In this document: piece after piece, positions 1 through 10,866 of the stretch
Layout of the letters: the number at the start of each line of letters is the position of its first letter
Position numbering within the stretch: the stretch's first letter is position 1
NCBI GenBank assembly: GCA_039000515.1
Contig: JBCFYV010009882.1
Span: 59,450,277 to 59,514,276 of the forward strand
From: Timema cristinae
Taxonomy: Eukaryota > Arthropoda > Insecta > Phasmatodea > Timematidae
Length of the DNA: 64,000 bases
Reading direction: 5' to 3'
Notes under the pieces: model-generated
Databases searched by the model: none
What the model saw: only the letters and a program-made list of their open reading frames with translations
What the model was told of the DNA's origin: nothing
Made by a program: the position numbers and the translations under genes

Positions 1-745
1 TCCTTGATAAAATAAAAATTAAAAACATAATATTAAGTATGTTCATTACAGAAGTTTTGATGAAGGACTTTGAATGTATAAATATGTAGAATGGATGTAT
101 TATTATATAGTATGTGTAGCTAAAATTATAAAATAGCTATTAGTGTATAGATATTACAAACACGCATGACACAAAAGTTATTGATAAGGGAGACATAGAT
201 TATAAAATTATCATGCCTTAATGTAAAACTTGTGTGTAAATCTAACAAATTTGGTCAAAAAGATATAATTTCCATAAAATTAGGTGAAAATCCTTTTCTT
301 GCAGTATATTTAAATGTGTTTTATTGTAATCTTAAATACTTATTTTTAGAGTAAGTGTTTATAAATTTTGTAGTCGAGGCAATAAAGCTTCCTATGTAGT
401 ATTCATTCTATACAAATTATCCATTTTTAAGAATAAATTATTTTTTTTGCAGAAAATTGTTCTATATGCTATCTTCAAATTTGGACATATATATGTAAAT
501 AAATATTATGTATTTTATAATATTGCATATACAGATATATATAATATGTATTTTATACATAGATATATATAATATGTATTTTATAATATAATCTTATATT
601 TTTATTTACATTATATATATAATATCATGTAGTCTGGTCTAAATCTTTTCTTTCAGTAATATATAAAGTTCCTGAGGAAAATTTTTTGATTCATATTTTT
701 GTCAAATAAACAGAGAATGTGTGAATAGATTTTGTTTTTCAACAA
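1..745. other. AT-rich spacer with short AT tandem repeats
   Basis: No coding frame or family was recognised here. Between about 485 and 610 a short AT-only motif built on AATATGTATTTTATA recurs three times and looks like a small decayed tandem repeat. The rest is low-complexity AT-rich sequence. Confidence 0.6.
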
Positions 746-955
746 ATGCGCTAGTGGTTTTAGGGGTCGGGATGGTTAGATCCATATGAAGTGTACCCGA
801 ATTTGCGTGAAGAGATCGTGGAAAACCAGTTTGGGAAAACCAACTTCAGTACACCTGACCGAGATTCGATCCTCGATCTCCCCGTCATCGGCAGTCTAGT
901 CTACTGCAAGAGTAGCGCGTTAGACCAAGAGGCCACCAAAGCAGGTGTTAGACAT
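746..955 (-). mobile_element. SINE A copy, tRNA-Leu-like head, tail truncated
   Basis: Read on the minus strand, this copy starts with a class II tRNA-like head (A box around 925-945, B box near 870) and continues into the family core that contains CGCAAATTCGGGTACAC. It stops before the usual GGTAGTAAGACGCGGTGCT tail, so the 3' end is missing. A 62-residue open frame crossing it on the plus strand is the antisense of the SINE, not a gene. Confidence 0.8.
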
Positions 956-2258
956 ATCAAATTATGTTTAAACGTATAAAGTTATATTTGATTAGTGAAT
1001 ATAATTAATAAAAAATAGTTCAATAGAGTTTGAAATTCTTGATAGTTACAAGTTTAGTGGTGTTGCTATAGGGTGGTGGCATAATGCCACAGGCCACGCC
1101 CAAAATAGGACTCACCACGCAGGTCCACCAGCCCAAAATTAATTTGGTAAGAGATGAAAGCGTTGTCTTTTAAGCCTATTTTTGTTTCGTAAAGATCTTA
1201 TTATTCAATCCAAAATTACTCAATAGTCACTCTATTGCACATAATTTATGTTGTACAAAAAAGTCTGTAATATTTTTATGTAAAATCAGCTGAAAGGTCA
1301 TTTTCAAAACCTTACAAAAAATTATTTAAGAAGCACATGAATTAAGAAAGGCTACAGGGATTAGCTATATTGTCTGTTGAGCTACTGTTGAACTTGTCCT
1401 TGGAGGAAATTGTAGACAACTTCACAAATATCAATGCTTGTTTAGCCTCTATAAGTGTTAATATTCATAATTGATTATAGAGTTGCTTATAATATTTATT
1501 AATATCAAATATTCAATTCAGATGATTTTCTTTTTTACATTATATTGAAACTTTTCAGAAACAAATTTATTAGCTGTTATGGCTGTATAGTAATGCACTA
1601 GGGTGGTTTTTCCTCAATGGGCTTACAAAATTATAATCTACAATTATACATAAGTTTTGGGGAGGGTGGGGTCTTTTTTCACTTGGGTGGACCCACTATG
1701 GGTCCATTACTGCATACTTTATACATGTTACAAGCCAATGTTGGTAAAGGTAGTTTTCCAATAGGAATTTTTAGTGCATCTCTAATTTAATATTAAAATA
1801 ATTGTAGTAATTAGTATCTGGCTGATGTAATATGAGAATGAAAAGTAAAAAACAAAATTACTTATTTATGTCTTATACGTATATGTGTCCGTCCCTATTC
1901 TTTTTAAAGGCTCTAACAATTTTCAAGGGGGGGTCAAGACCTCTGACCCCCAATTTTCTATGTCCATGAAAGAGAAGTTTAAAAAATAAAAACTTTTTTA
2001 TGTTAATTGATAAGATATTTCTATTATCATTATTATTATTACTATTATTTGGATTTTGATATTTTCCATAAAAAATTATTACATGACTTGACGTATGAAT
2101 CTCTTAAAGAAAATTAGGTAATCTTTGTGACTCTCAGAGACATTCCTCACCCAGTGGCGCAGGAACGTTTTTATTTGGGAGGAAGGGGGTAAAATAATAA
2201 TGTGATTTAATAGAGGATAACATTTTTTAGATTAAAAAAATACCAGGGAAATGTAATA
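956..2258. other. Gene-free stretch, weak repeat remnants
   Basis: No coding remnant was recognised. A short piece near 1590-1620 carries GGGTGGTTTTTCCT, a phrase of the SINE A core, and may be a very old SINE fragment. Around 1655-1715 and 1925-1960 are G-rich runs of the kind left by old transposon termini. No function is proposed. Confidence 0.5.
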
Positions 2259-2594
2259 CAGCTGCCTCTCGCACTACGCGAGTGATTGGTTCTGATATTT
2301 AATCAAGTAACACTAAAACGCGTAAAGGTAATTGATTTTAACATGGGTGAGATAGGGATTACCCCATAGGAAAAAAGTAAATAAAAACCTAAAACTTGTA
2401 AATGAATACAATTTTTATTAATTTATCTAACTAGTGCAATACTATACTATTACTATTTGTCATTCCTCAATTTTGTGAAATTTGTAAACAAATGCAATTT
2501 TTAATAACTGTATCTAATTAATACAATGCTACAGGTACACTTACTGTTAATCCTTCAATCGCATGATAAATTAACTGGATCAGGCAAATGTGGA

Positions 2595-3600
2595 TTATAA
2601 CTCACTTGTTCTCTTGACGGCCCTTGGTCTGTAGGCTCTTGCTCTCTTGAAGGTCTTGGGACGGTAGGCTCTTGCTCTCTTGAAGGCCTTGGGATGATAG
2701 GCTCTTTCTCTTTGGAAAGCTCTGAGACCATAGGTTCCTTCTCTCCCGAAGGCTCTGAGATGGTAATCTCTTGCTCTCTTGATGGCCTCTGGGTGGTAGG
2801 CTCTTGGTCTATTGAAGGCCCTGGGATGGTAATATCTTGCTCTCATGAAGGCACTGGGACAGTAGGCTCTTGCTAATTTGAAGGCCCTGGGACGGTAAGC
2901 TTTTGCTCTCTTGGGGGCTCTGAGAAGGTAAGCTCTTGCTCTCTTGACTGCCCTTGGACGGTAGGCTTTTGCTCTCTTAACGGCCCTTGGATAGTAGGCT
3001 CTGGTAGGCTCTTGCTCTCTTAAAGTTTCTTGGACTGTAAGCTCTTGCTCTCTGGAAGGACCTGGTTCGTAAGACTGAAAATTTTCAACTTTTTTGATGA
3101 AATGGTCAAGACTCAGCTGACGGGCAGCATTCTTCTTCTTTCTATAGAATACTTTGTAGCAAGCCGAATAACTCGATCCATCTGTCAGCTTTGGTACTTA
3201 TATCCACGTTATGATCATTCTCTTCAATTATTCTAATTGCACTGTCAATGTGATTACAAAATTCAGCAATTTGTTTTGTTGAAATGGTTTGATAAGCTCA
3301 ACAACATAGGGCTCTTCCAATTCATACTTTATGCCGTTCTCCATTTCTAGAAGATCTTCATTAGTGAGTTCTATTGAGTGAGATTGGAGAAATTCATTCC
3401 CATTTGCATGGTCTACAACCTCAAATCCAACATCTTGCTATGTAAACTATGTCATGTCTTGAATTGGAAGCTAGTGTTTAGGATCAAAATCATGAGAATC
3501 AAAAATTTCAGGCCACGTATTTTTCCAAACTCCTCTCATACAGGACTGTTAAACTTCTGCCCCCACATCGCCAATGTTGTCAATACCACCACCACCACCC
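2595..3600 (-). pseudogene. Tigger/pogo transposase, C-terminal part, broken
   Basis: Translating the minus strand from about 3570 downward gives, in order, CMRGVWKNTWPEIF, then FLQSHSIELTNEDLLEMENG, then YKVFYRKKKNAARQLSLDHF and IKKVENFQSYEPGPSREQE. These are the hallmarks of the C-terminal region of Tigger-like transposases: the WKN-WP motif, the 'ELTNEDL' segment and the 'SLDHFIKKVE' segment. Stops and frame changes separate the blocks, and nothing N-terminal of the WKN block remains. The tail then runs straight into an 11-residue repeat (see the minisatellite entry). The function when alive would have been cut-and-paste transposition. The assignment rests on motif order and was not checked by a search. 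Confidence 0.75.
2611..3064 (-). repeat. 33-bp minisatellite inside the Tigger transposase tail
   Basis: About 13 units of 33 bp run head to tail. Read on the minus strand in the frame of the transposase, the unit encodes VPGPSREQEPT (11 residues), and the transposase itself ends in PGPSREQE at the array boundary. So the array is an expansion of the last codons of the gene. An extra partial unit near 3001-3010 shifts the frame, after which the same DNA reads as RAYHPKAFKRA. Because 33 is divisible by three, frames stay open on both strands, which explains the two small open frames here. Confidence 0.85.
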
Positions 3601-3775
3601 CTAAAACCAAACTTTACAGTATAGACTTTTGTCCTCACTGGAATGTGCGCGCAAAAGGTCACGTCACCACTGCACAGAGTTACTGCAAATTTACAGATGA
3701 CCATGCGTTATTTTTATTATTTCTTAGTCGCGTTATGACGAAAACGCGTAAAATAGTATCGCGTATAACATGAAA

Positions 3776-4954
3776 TACTTGTTTTTAATTGTCACATTTT
3801 GCCTTTTTCTCATTTATTTTAGTCATGCTAAACATTAAAATTAATACACAAAAAAACAAATTAAGACAAATTATACTATAGGACCCCTAACAAGTTTTGC
3901 AATTTTCAAGTTTGTTGAGCCTTTCAGGGTATTCCATTCAGCAGACACAGGTGATTTAGTCTACATTGCCTCATCATGAGGCGAAGATTTTTTTTTTCAT
4001 GTTAACATTGAAAAACTTGTTTCTACAGTAGCTGATGTAGCTGGTATCACTATCAGAATTTTCAATCAATGTGTGCTCCAAGCACATTTTATTTTTACTA
4101 TGTTACCTTAGTGAGAACTTTGTATCTTGCCTCAGCAAGATCTTTACATTCTCTAAAAGTTTAACTATATTTTTTTTTGGGGGGGAGGGGGGGGTTAAAA
4201 TGTATACTTGGTTTTAGTGGGGGTAAAATTTACCTCCATGCCCCCTCCCCCCGTTACTAAAAACTGCCTTACGCCTCATAGATTGGGTTAAGTAACATGC
4301 TGAGGAAATGATCTACATTCTACGGTGTGTCTGTCGATAGTTTTATATCCAGTGTTAATCATTGAGGATGGACTGGGAGGGTGGAGGGTTTATAAGGTGG
4401 GGTATTATTACATATTTCTTCTCCACTCCTCTCCCCATCGAAATGTGCATTCCTACAGATTGTTTACCTCCCTCTGATATGCTTGAGTTTAAAACTGAAA
4501 GATGTGTCGAGTAACATCCTCATCTTAGCATTTGTTTTTTACCCTCCCCTTCCTCTCTAAAGCTTACGTTATTTACAAATCTTTGACTTTGGCACCCGAG
4601 AGGTACGAGAAAGTAAAAATTATATTTGTGATGAAATTATTTTGTTAAATAATAATTGTCAAAATTAAATAATATGGACTTGTGTTGATTTTATTAATTT
4701 AAAAAAAGTGGTAGTCAGGCATGTACAATAGTGCCCCCACTCCTCTTTCATTATCTACCATTACAATTGAATGCAAAATAGTTTCAAGACATTTATCTAG
4801 TGTGTCAAGTGTATTTCTTGTTAAAATTGCCAATAGTCCATAATGATTTAGATAGCCTCGTATTGTCAATAACAAATTATTAACTCTGTTTACAGATCAG
4901 ATAACCAAAGGTAGGGCCAAAGTGTTTGATTGGTACACCTAAGTGAACTGAACC
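3776..4954. other. Gene-free stretch with G-rich runs
   Basis: No coding remnant was recognised. A G tract at about 4178-4196 and a pyrimidine partner at 4240-4250 flank a short loop, as in decayed terminal repeats. Another G-rich/C-rich pair lies at 4375-4440. I see nothing else that can be supported. Confidence 0.45.
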
Positions 4955-5195
4955 CGTATGAGTTTTACGCCGATGTACTAATTAAGATAATATTTTAGAG
5001 AAGAGTAAGGTTGCTTTTAGATGACATATAATTACATTTGCGTAGAGAGTGAGTGGAAAACATTTTAGGAATAATAACTTCATAGCACCAAATTGGGATC
5101 GAACACATATCCCCGTCCTCGGTAGTCCAATTTATTGCAAGAATAGTGCTTTAGAGTTTAGATCATGATGTCACCAAAGCGGGTCCCGTAACTAT
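4955..5195 (-). mobile_element. SINE A copy, diverged
   Basis: On the minus strand the order is tRNA-like head (5095-5190), core with CATTTGCGTAGAGAG on the plus strand near 5032, and a weak tail (ACCCGTATGAG, 4961-4975). The tail is diverged and the AAT repeat is gone, so this is an old copy. Confidence 0.7.
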
Positions 5196-6190
5196 AATAG
5201 TTATTTATTCTATGCACATGATTTGAAATGAAATGGATGAATTCTATATTAAAGTATTAAAATTGTATTTTTCATGCAGAAACGATAATAAATTCACAGT
5301 ACCTATTTTTGTATCCATTTCACAAGAGCAAGACATTTATATTTCTTTCGTCTGGTTGAGAAATAAAGTAGGTTTTTTTATTTTATTTTCTTTGATCTCT
5401 TTTAACAGAAAGGGCTTCCATTGCAAAACAAATTGTATTCACACAACTAATTTCATAAATGAACGTAGTCGAGTTGATATTTTTTCTGAGAACATCTGTT
5501 AGTCACAGTGCAACTCTTGGCATCACTGACTTGAGTTTTCACGAGAGGTTCATATTTTCATCATAATTTTAGCACATGAAGTTATACAAATAACCACAAT
5601 ATAATATTTTGTTAAAGATAAAGCAACTGAAAGAAAATATTCGAAATTCGATTCGGTTTCGAGAATATTTCATATATTTGATCCGAGCTCGCTTCAAATT
5701 GAATAATACCACTTAGAAGCACGACTTACTACCCGTTCGTGTTATACGCTTTTCGAATTTAAAAAGTGGACTTCGCAAACTCCTAATATATATATATATA
5801 TATATATATTAAAACATTACTCCCGAGTCCCGAATTACTCATCAAAAGAAAGACAGTTCCATAAATTTATTATTTCACTTCGCTTGGTTACTAACTACGC
5901 TCGAGTCTCGACTGAATGAATAGTGACTGGACCCATGAGTTTCACAAACATCCCAGGTTTCTTGAATCAAATCTAGAGTGTTGTGATAAGAGAGAGAAAA
6001 TATAACATTCAAATGTTTACATTTCTCAGGTTAAATCTCCATAAGAGCTACGTAATTCAATCTTGCACACACACATTAGCGCTTCAACTGTAATAAAGTT
6101 TGCTAGCGATCACATTGTGCTGCCAAACTACATACAAGAACTTATCTCCTAAGCTTGCACACGACACAGTTGCCAATATAACACCAGAAA
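5196..6190. other. Gene-free stretch with a SINE A tail fragment
   Basis: At 5706-5765 a fragment matches only the reverse complement of the SINE A tail (CGACTTACTACCCGTTCG), with no head. At 5787-5810 is a (TA)n run. An 89-residue open frame at 5233-5502 has no recognisable motif and unremarkable composition. I do not regard it as a gene. Confidence 0.5.
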
Positions 6191-6273
6191 AGCACTAGTC
6201 ACAATATAAAGGCCACATTACACATTGTAGACTGAAGCGCTGCTTTTTGACGTTGTTTTGCAGTGCTGTGAGC
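6191..6273 (+). repeat. Harbinger left terminal inverted repeat
   Basis: This pairs with 10867-10940 in reverse complement. The shared blocks, in order from the tip, are GCACTRGTC, TAAAGG, a TTACAC-like block, GCGCTGCTTTYTGAC and a GTTTTGC-GTGCTG block. Small insertions separate the blocks, so the arms are diverged but colinear over about 75 bases. Confidence 0.75.
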
Positions 6274-6554
6274 TGATAAATATGGGGTACCTCGTACAAA
6301 CACGCTGTTTTCTGACGAATGATTATCTTGCAACTCAATGAAGGGGAAGGTATTTTATCGTCCACACTTAATTTTGAAAGTTTACTTCGTGCTCAGATGT
6401 ATCGTCAACAAAAAGAGGATGAAGATCCGCTTTTATTGTAGGGATACTTCAGAAGTTTGAAATCTCGTAGTGTTGTAAAACAAAGAAATAAACATGTGCT
6501 GAGTCTAAATTTAGTGTTAAACCAGAACACTGTGTCACACATTGTGATGATTTT

Positions 6555-6786
6555 GCCCGAATTAGATGATGATAACTTACAAAGTTACCAAGTATGAATG
6601 AAGACACTATTTGTCTATCTTGTCTCAACGGTTGACGATACCGTTATGAAAAAGGCCATATCTCCACATGTAAAGCTAAGTATCACAACAAGATTCCTTG
6701 CAACAGATCGCTCATACTAATGTTTGAGATTTTCCTCAGCAATCTTTCAACCAGCATTAACCTACATCATTCCAAAGACCTAGCAA
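6555..6786 (+). pseudogene. Harbinger transposase, first recognisable exon
   Basis: With one frame change and stops, the plus strand reads PELDDDNLQSYQ, then VYLVSTVDDTVMKKAISPHV, then KLSITTRFLATDRSY and finally a YIIPKT block. This is the N-terminal helix-rich part that precedes the catalytic core in HARBI1-like transposases, where 'I-P-RL-TLRFLATG-S' and 'RIIPE' motifs are typical. A splice donor, GTAATC, follows at 6787, immediately after the last recognisable residue. The start codon was not identified. The catalytic exon resumes at 9121. Confidence 0.75.
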
Positions 6787-7072
6787 GTAATCGTTGATGG
6801 CCTCATTAAAGAAAGATGCTATTCAACTATCCTTCCTAAAAATAAGAGCTATGATGGCCTTTTTAAAGTACACTGTAAGAAATAATCATAAATTTTCCAT
6901 ACAACAATATTGTATTTCTCCCATACTTTTTAATATACCATACGGACATCGGAATTTTCCCATATGTCTATCGAACATTTCCAATGCACCCAAAAGTATC
7001 CATACATTTATATGGGAAAATTTCAACTTGAATGGGAAACACCAATTCGTAGCTCAGTGCGCATGCGCTATA

Positions 7073-7073
<1 letters not shown>

Positions 7074-7112
<39 letters not shown>
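7074..7112. repeat. (AG)n microsatellite
   Basis: This is an uninterrupted dinucleotide run preceded by TGCGCATGCGC and followed by ACGCG. It generates Arg-Glu runs in two overlapping open frames (6794-7156 and 6964-7173) that are artefacts. Confidence 0.95.
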
Positions 7113-7639
7113 GCGTTTGTCTTCAAGTTCAGAAGAAGTTCGCCATATTTGTTTAGTGAAGAACATAGTGTAAATAAAAAAGTTATCGAATTATTAATTT
7201 TTTAGTTAGTGAAGAACAAGTTAATTATTTATGAATATAATTCATGATGTGAAAAATGGAGGAATTTCGCTTGTTTAACCTAACTTTGTAATAAGAACAA
7301 AACACCACGTGGCAGTTGTTTATTTTGTGATTCAAATTGTTTTTATCTTGTATAGAGATTGAGCTATCAATTTCCTACATTTGACTAAAGCTTAGTAAAA
7401 TTGGTGTATCATTTGTAATATCGAAAAAGATTAGGTATCCAACCAAACTATTTTATTAACTTAAAATATAGGTTGTGTCTGAATAGTAGCGCACTTTTAC
7501 CCTAGTGCACTTTATTTATTTAAAGGGCGTAAGTCCTTTTTGATGTTGTCTGAATTCTTTTAAAGTGATCTGATGTGATGTGCTCCTTATGTGCACTTAT
7601 AGGTAAAAAGATTTTAAAGTGCCTAAATAAGAATTATTT

Positions 7640-7870
7640 GTATGGTATGGGAAAAATACCAATCAAGTATATAAAAATCACAATCTTAATGGCGGTCAAA
7701 TATTAATTTTTCCATACACAGGTATGGGAAAAATACCAACCAATTATAAGAAAAATACAATCAACATAAAGTAGAAATTGTATTTTTTCCATATACAAAC
7801 ATGGGAAAAATACCAACCCAGTACATGAAAATTACTACCGACGTGTGGCACTTTTCCCATGACTGTGTAT
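7640..7870. repeat. Three-copy internal repeat, unit about 75-80 bp
   Basis: The phrase ATGGGAAAAATACCAA recurs at about 7646, 7724 and 7800, each followed by a similar stretch ending in a TTTTTCCATA block. The motif and its reverse complement alternate, so the array can fold into repeated hairpins. It is part of the body of the TA-flanked element. Confidence 0.7.
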
Positions 7871-8692
7871 GGGAAAACTTCAATACTTGTATGGGTTAAT
7901 TACTTCCAATACATGTATGGAAATTTTAACACAGATTTTTCTTACAGTGTAGTTTATTTATGTTTGCTGGGATTTTTTCACACCATGGACATGGCTTAGG
8001 TCTTTCTAAATAGTTTCAAATGTGGGGTTTACCTTATTCCTTTAGTTATATATTTTTTTAATTTAATACCTAAATATAAAAACATGTGGGAAGAAATTTC
8101 AATAAAATATATATATTTTCCCCAGAAAACTGCAAAGTCTGGAATACCATTCACCTTTAAGAATAAAAAAAGGTTTATTAAATATTAATTTGAGGGAAAA
8201 TATTAAGACAACATCTGTAAAAAATAAAAAACTTTTACTACTTACGTGAGTGAAAAAAAAACTGAAATTTTTCACAATAATCTCTAGCCAAAAAATGTAA
8301 AATAATATGTTGTTAATATAATTGTATTCACTAGATTGCAACTAACTATATCATGTTACATCTAAACTAATTTAGAAAAGGATATAAACTTTTCATGTCA
8401 GTCACTAGAAGGGCTTGGATCATATCATGTCAAACACGTTGTCATCTGTTGGAGAAGAAATATTTCAATACTCTAGCAATCCACTTGTATTGCGCTGCCA
8501 AGGCGGATACGGGTTTTGGACATGTTGACTTTACAAGGCCTTTGATATTAAGGTTTGTGTGTCCTGGCCTCCTTACGAGGTTGAAATATGGCACTCATCC
8601 ATGCGCCATATTGTGAAAAGGTTGGCCTTAGTTGCCAAAGAAAGTTAGTGTTGCAATATAACTGGAAATATTCAGAAGACCTATTTCAGACT

Positions 8693-9083
8693 CTAAGAGT
8701 ACTGTATATCTTTAATTAGTTCCTCAGCCATTCATTTTTGCTAAGAATTATTTAGTGTTTTGAGCTTTTCCGGACAGTTTTGTGCAAGATAATCAAATCT
8801 AGCGAGGCTTTCCAAGAGCTTGGAGAACCGGTGTTTGATTATGTCAAGTACCTCGTCATGATTATTGTGTGCGCGCCTTTTCAAACTGGAATCTCTACTG
8901 ACAGTAGACACTGTGGGTGATCAAAAACAAACACCAAATGATTGACATCTTGTGTTTGGATTGTTTGTCACACTGTCCATACTAGCATTGCTTTCTTCCT
9001 ATCCTTCCATATCATCGGGCTCATGAAGACCTTTCTCATTATGAAACAAAAATAAGACATTGAAACAAAAATCTATTTTAGGG
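8693..9083 (-). pseudogene. MADF-domain protein of Harbinger, second exon
   Basis: From 9083 downward the minus strand reads a PK-hydrophobic-CFNVLFLFHNEKGLHEPD segment, an acidic or serine-rich stretch, then SLKRRAHNNHDEVLDIIKHR and a final MAEELIKDIQYS before a stop. This matches the part of transposon MADF/BESS-type proteins after the MADF domain: the 'LWYFDLLLFL-DQE' segment and the C-terminal helix. A minus-strand AG acceptor lies just before 9083. Several internal stops show it is dead. It sits entirely inside the transposase intron, on the other strand. Confidence 0.6.
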
Positions 9084-9120
9084 CTAACATTACGGAATGG
9101 TGTGGATTTTGTTGTTCCAG

Positions 9121-9921
9121 TTCCCAAAATGTGAGGAGGAATGGGCAACAACTGGGTACGAGATTGAAACAAAGTGGAACTTTTCCCCAACTGCCTGAGT
9201 GCTGTGGACGGGAAACTAGTCCAGATAATTGCCCTTACAGGCAATTGCGATTTCTACAGAAATTATAAGGGCTTTGATAGAATAGTTTTTATGTCCATTG
9301 CAGATGCAGAGTAAAAATTCCTACTTATTGATATTGGGACGAATGGGCACATATCTGATGGATGTGTACTGAAAAACACTACCTTTTACAAGTAAATACA
9401 CCCAGAAAAGTAAAAAACTCCAAATAAAAAGCAAGTTGGAAAATGGGTTCTGAGCTATGTCTTTTTTGGTGATGAGACCTTTTCCTTGAGAGATGACTTT
9501 ATGAAGCCTTTTAATATCAGATAACTGTCATCAAAGAAAAGGATATACAATTACCGTCCGTTACGATGCCGGAGAGTGGTTCAAAATGTGTTTAGAATAC
9601 TGGCTTCTCTTTTTAGAATATTCCACACAGCTATAAGTTTAAGTATAGAGAACACCGAACAAGATGTGCTTGATAATTGTGTGTTACACAATTATTTACT
9701 AATACGTTCAGGTTCTCATTATCTGCCTAGACACACTAGACTCAGAAAACATTGACGATGGGACAGCCATAGAAGGCTTCCCCACGAATGACTCAGCGCT
9801 CGATGAACTTCAAGATGGGCAAAATAGAAATCCTACAATTGAGGCCAATGAAGTGAGAAATAAGTTTGTTGAATACTTCAATAATGAAGAAGCTGTACGG
9901 TGGAAAAACAAATCTGACTAA
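9121..9921 (+). pseudogene. Harbinger transposase catalytic exon
   Basis: A polypyrimidine tract ending TTGTTGTTCCAG at 9120 is a good acceptor. The exon reads CEEEWATTGYEIETKWNF, a one-base shift, PNCLSAVDGK, then YKGFDRIVFMSIADAE, IDIGTNGHISDGC, YVFFGDETFSLRDDFMKPF, YNYRPLRCRRVVQNVFRILA and, after another shift, EANEVRNKFVEYFNNEEAV before a TAA stop. The VDGK, SDG and GDE motifs supply the DDE-type catalytic residues of PIF/Harbinger transposases. At least two frameshifts and a stop after SIADAE inactivate it. The motif order leaves little doubt about the family. Confidence 0.9.
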
Positions 9922-10294
9922 ACTCCAACAGTCGGTGAGCCTTTTATGAAGGGTGTTTTCCAATGCTGATTTTGTTCAGTGTTCTCAATTTGTGTTGTTA
10001 GAAAAAAAAGTATAGGTTTATTAGTGCAATGCAAGCAAAAAAGTATTTTTAACATTTTGTAGATTTTTTCTATATTCAGGCTAGTTTATTACAAAATTGT
10101 TAAAAGACTTGTAATAGTACAGTAATGGTACCAGGCATTAAATAATCGCCAGTTTATAACAAGTATTTACAATAATAATTAGAGAGAGATGAATTACGTT
10201 AAATTACCTCTAGATTGTTTGAAATGGATGTTTTTGGTGTCTCTTGGTCGTCTAAGAATGAAAGTATTTTAAAATATCACAACCGTGGTCATTA

Positions 10295-10579
10295 AATATC
10301 TTCCTCTACTGCCCCAGACTTCAGAGAGTCCCGACTTTTTTTTTTTTTGCTTCTTTCCTCCAGGAGGTACGTGATGGGTTTATTTTCTTTATTACTGATC
10401 CTCTTGTTGCGTATTTGTCAACCTCATTAAATTTTTTCTACCAGTTCCTCCAAAGCATTCTATTTACTCAAAAGATCCAAGTAGGCATCACCTTTAACTT
10501 TGCACAAACATAGCATTGTTTGGTACAATTCAATCAATTTCGTCAAAAACAGTTTGCTGTATTTTCTTATGTCAGTCAT
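10295..10579 (-). pseudogene. MADF-domain protein of Harbinger, first exon
   Basis: From an ATG at 10579 the minus strand reads MTDIRKYSKLFLTKLIELYQ, a CLCKVKGDAYLDLLSK segment, a stop, NALEELVEKI, then after a frame change NEVDKYATRGSVIKKINPSR and TSWRKEAKKKK. This is the fold order of a MADF (Myb/SANT-like) DNA-binding domain: 'FIELYRS-P-LW-VKS-Y-N', 'A-E-L', 'VKKKINSLRT-FRKE'. Harbinger elements use such a protein to bring the transposase to the DNA. The open frame extends upstream of the ATG without family resemblance. The continuation is at 9083. Confidence 0.75.
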
Positions 10580-10866
10580 AGTGTACCGAAATACGCGAAC
10601 AAACATTAGAAAATATAAAAACACGCCTGTAAACAGTATCAAAAAACGAACAAATTTAGTTAGAAAATGGCGATCCACTGATCCCTTTGTCTCTACCAAG
10701 CTCACTTATGCACGGTACTACATACCAGAAGTTGGAAGTGAAGAAATCCGATTACTCGGGTCAGAAAGCAGTCGTCCGATCAGGAAATATCAAACTCGTT
10801 TTATATTTGCGATTACAGTTTTCTGATGCGTGCACTGATCATTTAGTTATATGAAACGATGATTTT

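Larger units (their letters stand above)
2259..3775 (-). mobile_element. Tigger/pogo-type DNA transposon, decayed
   Basis: The left end at 2259 follows a TA dinucleotide and reads CAGCTGCCTCTCGCACTACG, then several CGCG-containing motifs. This is the style of Tigger/pogo terminal repeats (family knowledge). The right end near 3720-3770 has matching subterminal motifs (ACGCGTAAAATAG, ATCGCGTATAAC), but the outermost bases are not recognisable. In between lies the 3' part of a transposase gene on the minus strand. The element is internally deleted, because the N-terminal DNA-binding part and the catalytic core are absent. It cannot be autonomous. Confidence 0.75.
6869..7951. mobile_element. TA-flanked inverted-repeat element nested in Harbinger
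   Basis: The ends are CACTGTAAGAAATAATC at 6871 and its imperfect reverse complement ending at 7949, each continuing inward to ATTTTCCATACA. TA occurs directly outside both ends (6869-6870 and 7950-7951), as expected for a TA target duplication. The body is about 1.08 kb and has no recognisable transposase, so it is non-autonomous. It contains an (AG)n run and a threefold internal repeat. The TA target suggests Tc1/mariner-type mobilisation, which is an inference. It lies inside the Harbinger transposase intron and is therefore younger. Confidence 0.8.

Noticed and set aside
2595..2876. A repetitive small protein on either strand, such as a silk- or antimicrobial-like peptide
   Set aside because: The array is in frame with and adjacent to the Tigger transposase tail, and the Arg-rich reading arises only after a frameshift.
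3378..3773. Plus-strand frame of 131 residues
   Set aside because: It is the antisense of the Tigger transposase tail and its 3' flank, where the minus strand gives the recognisable protein.
6794..7173. Open frames of 120 and 69 residues
   Set aside because: Their length depends on the (AG)n run, and they lie inside a non-autonomous inverted-repeat element. No domain is visible.
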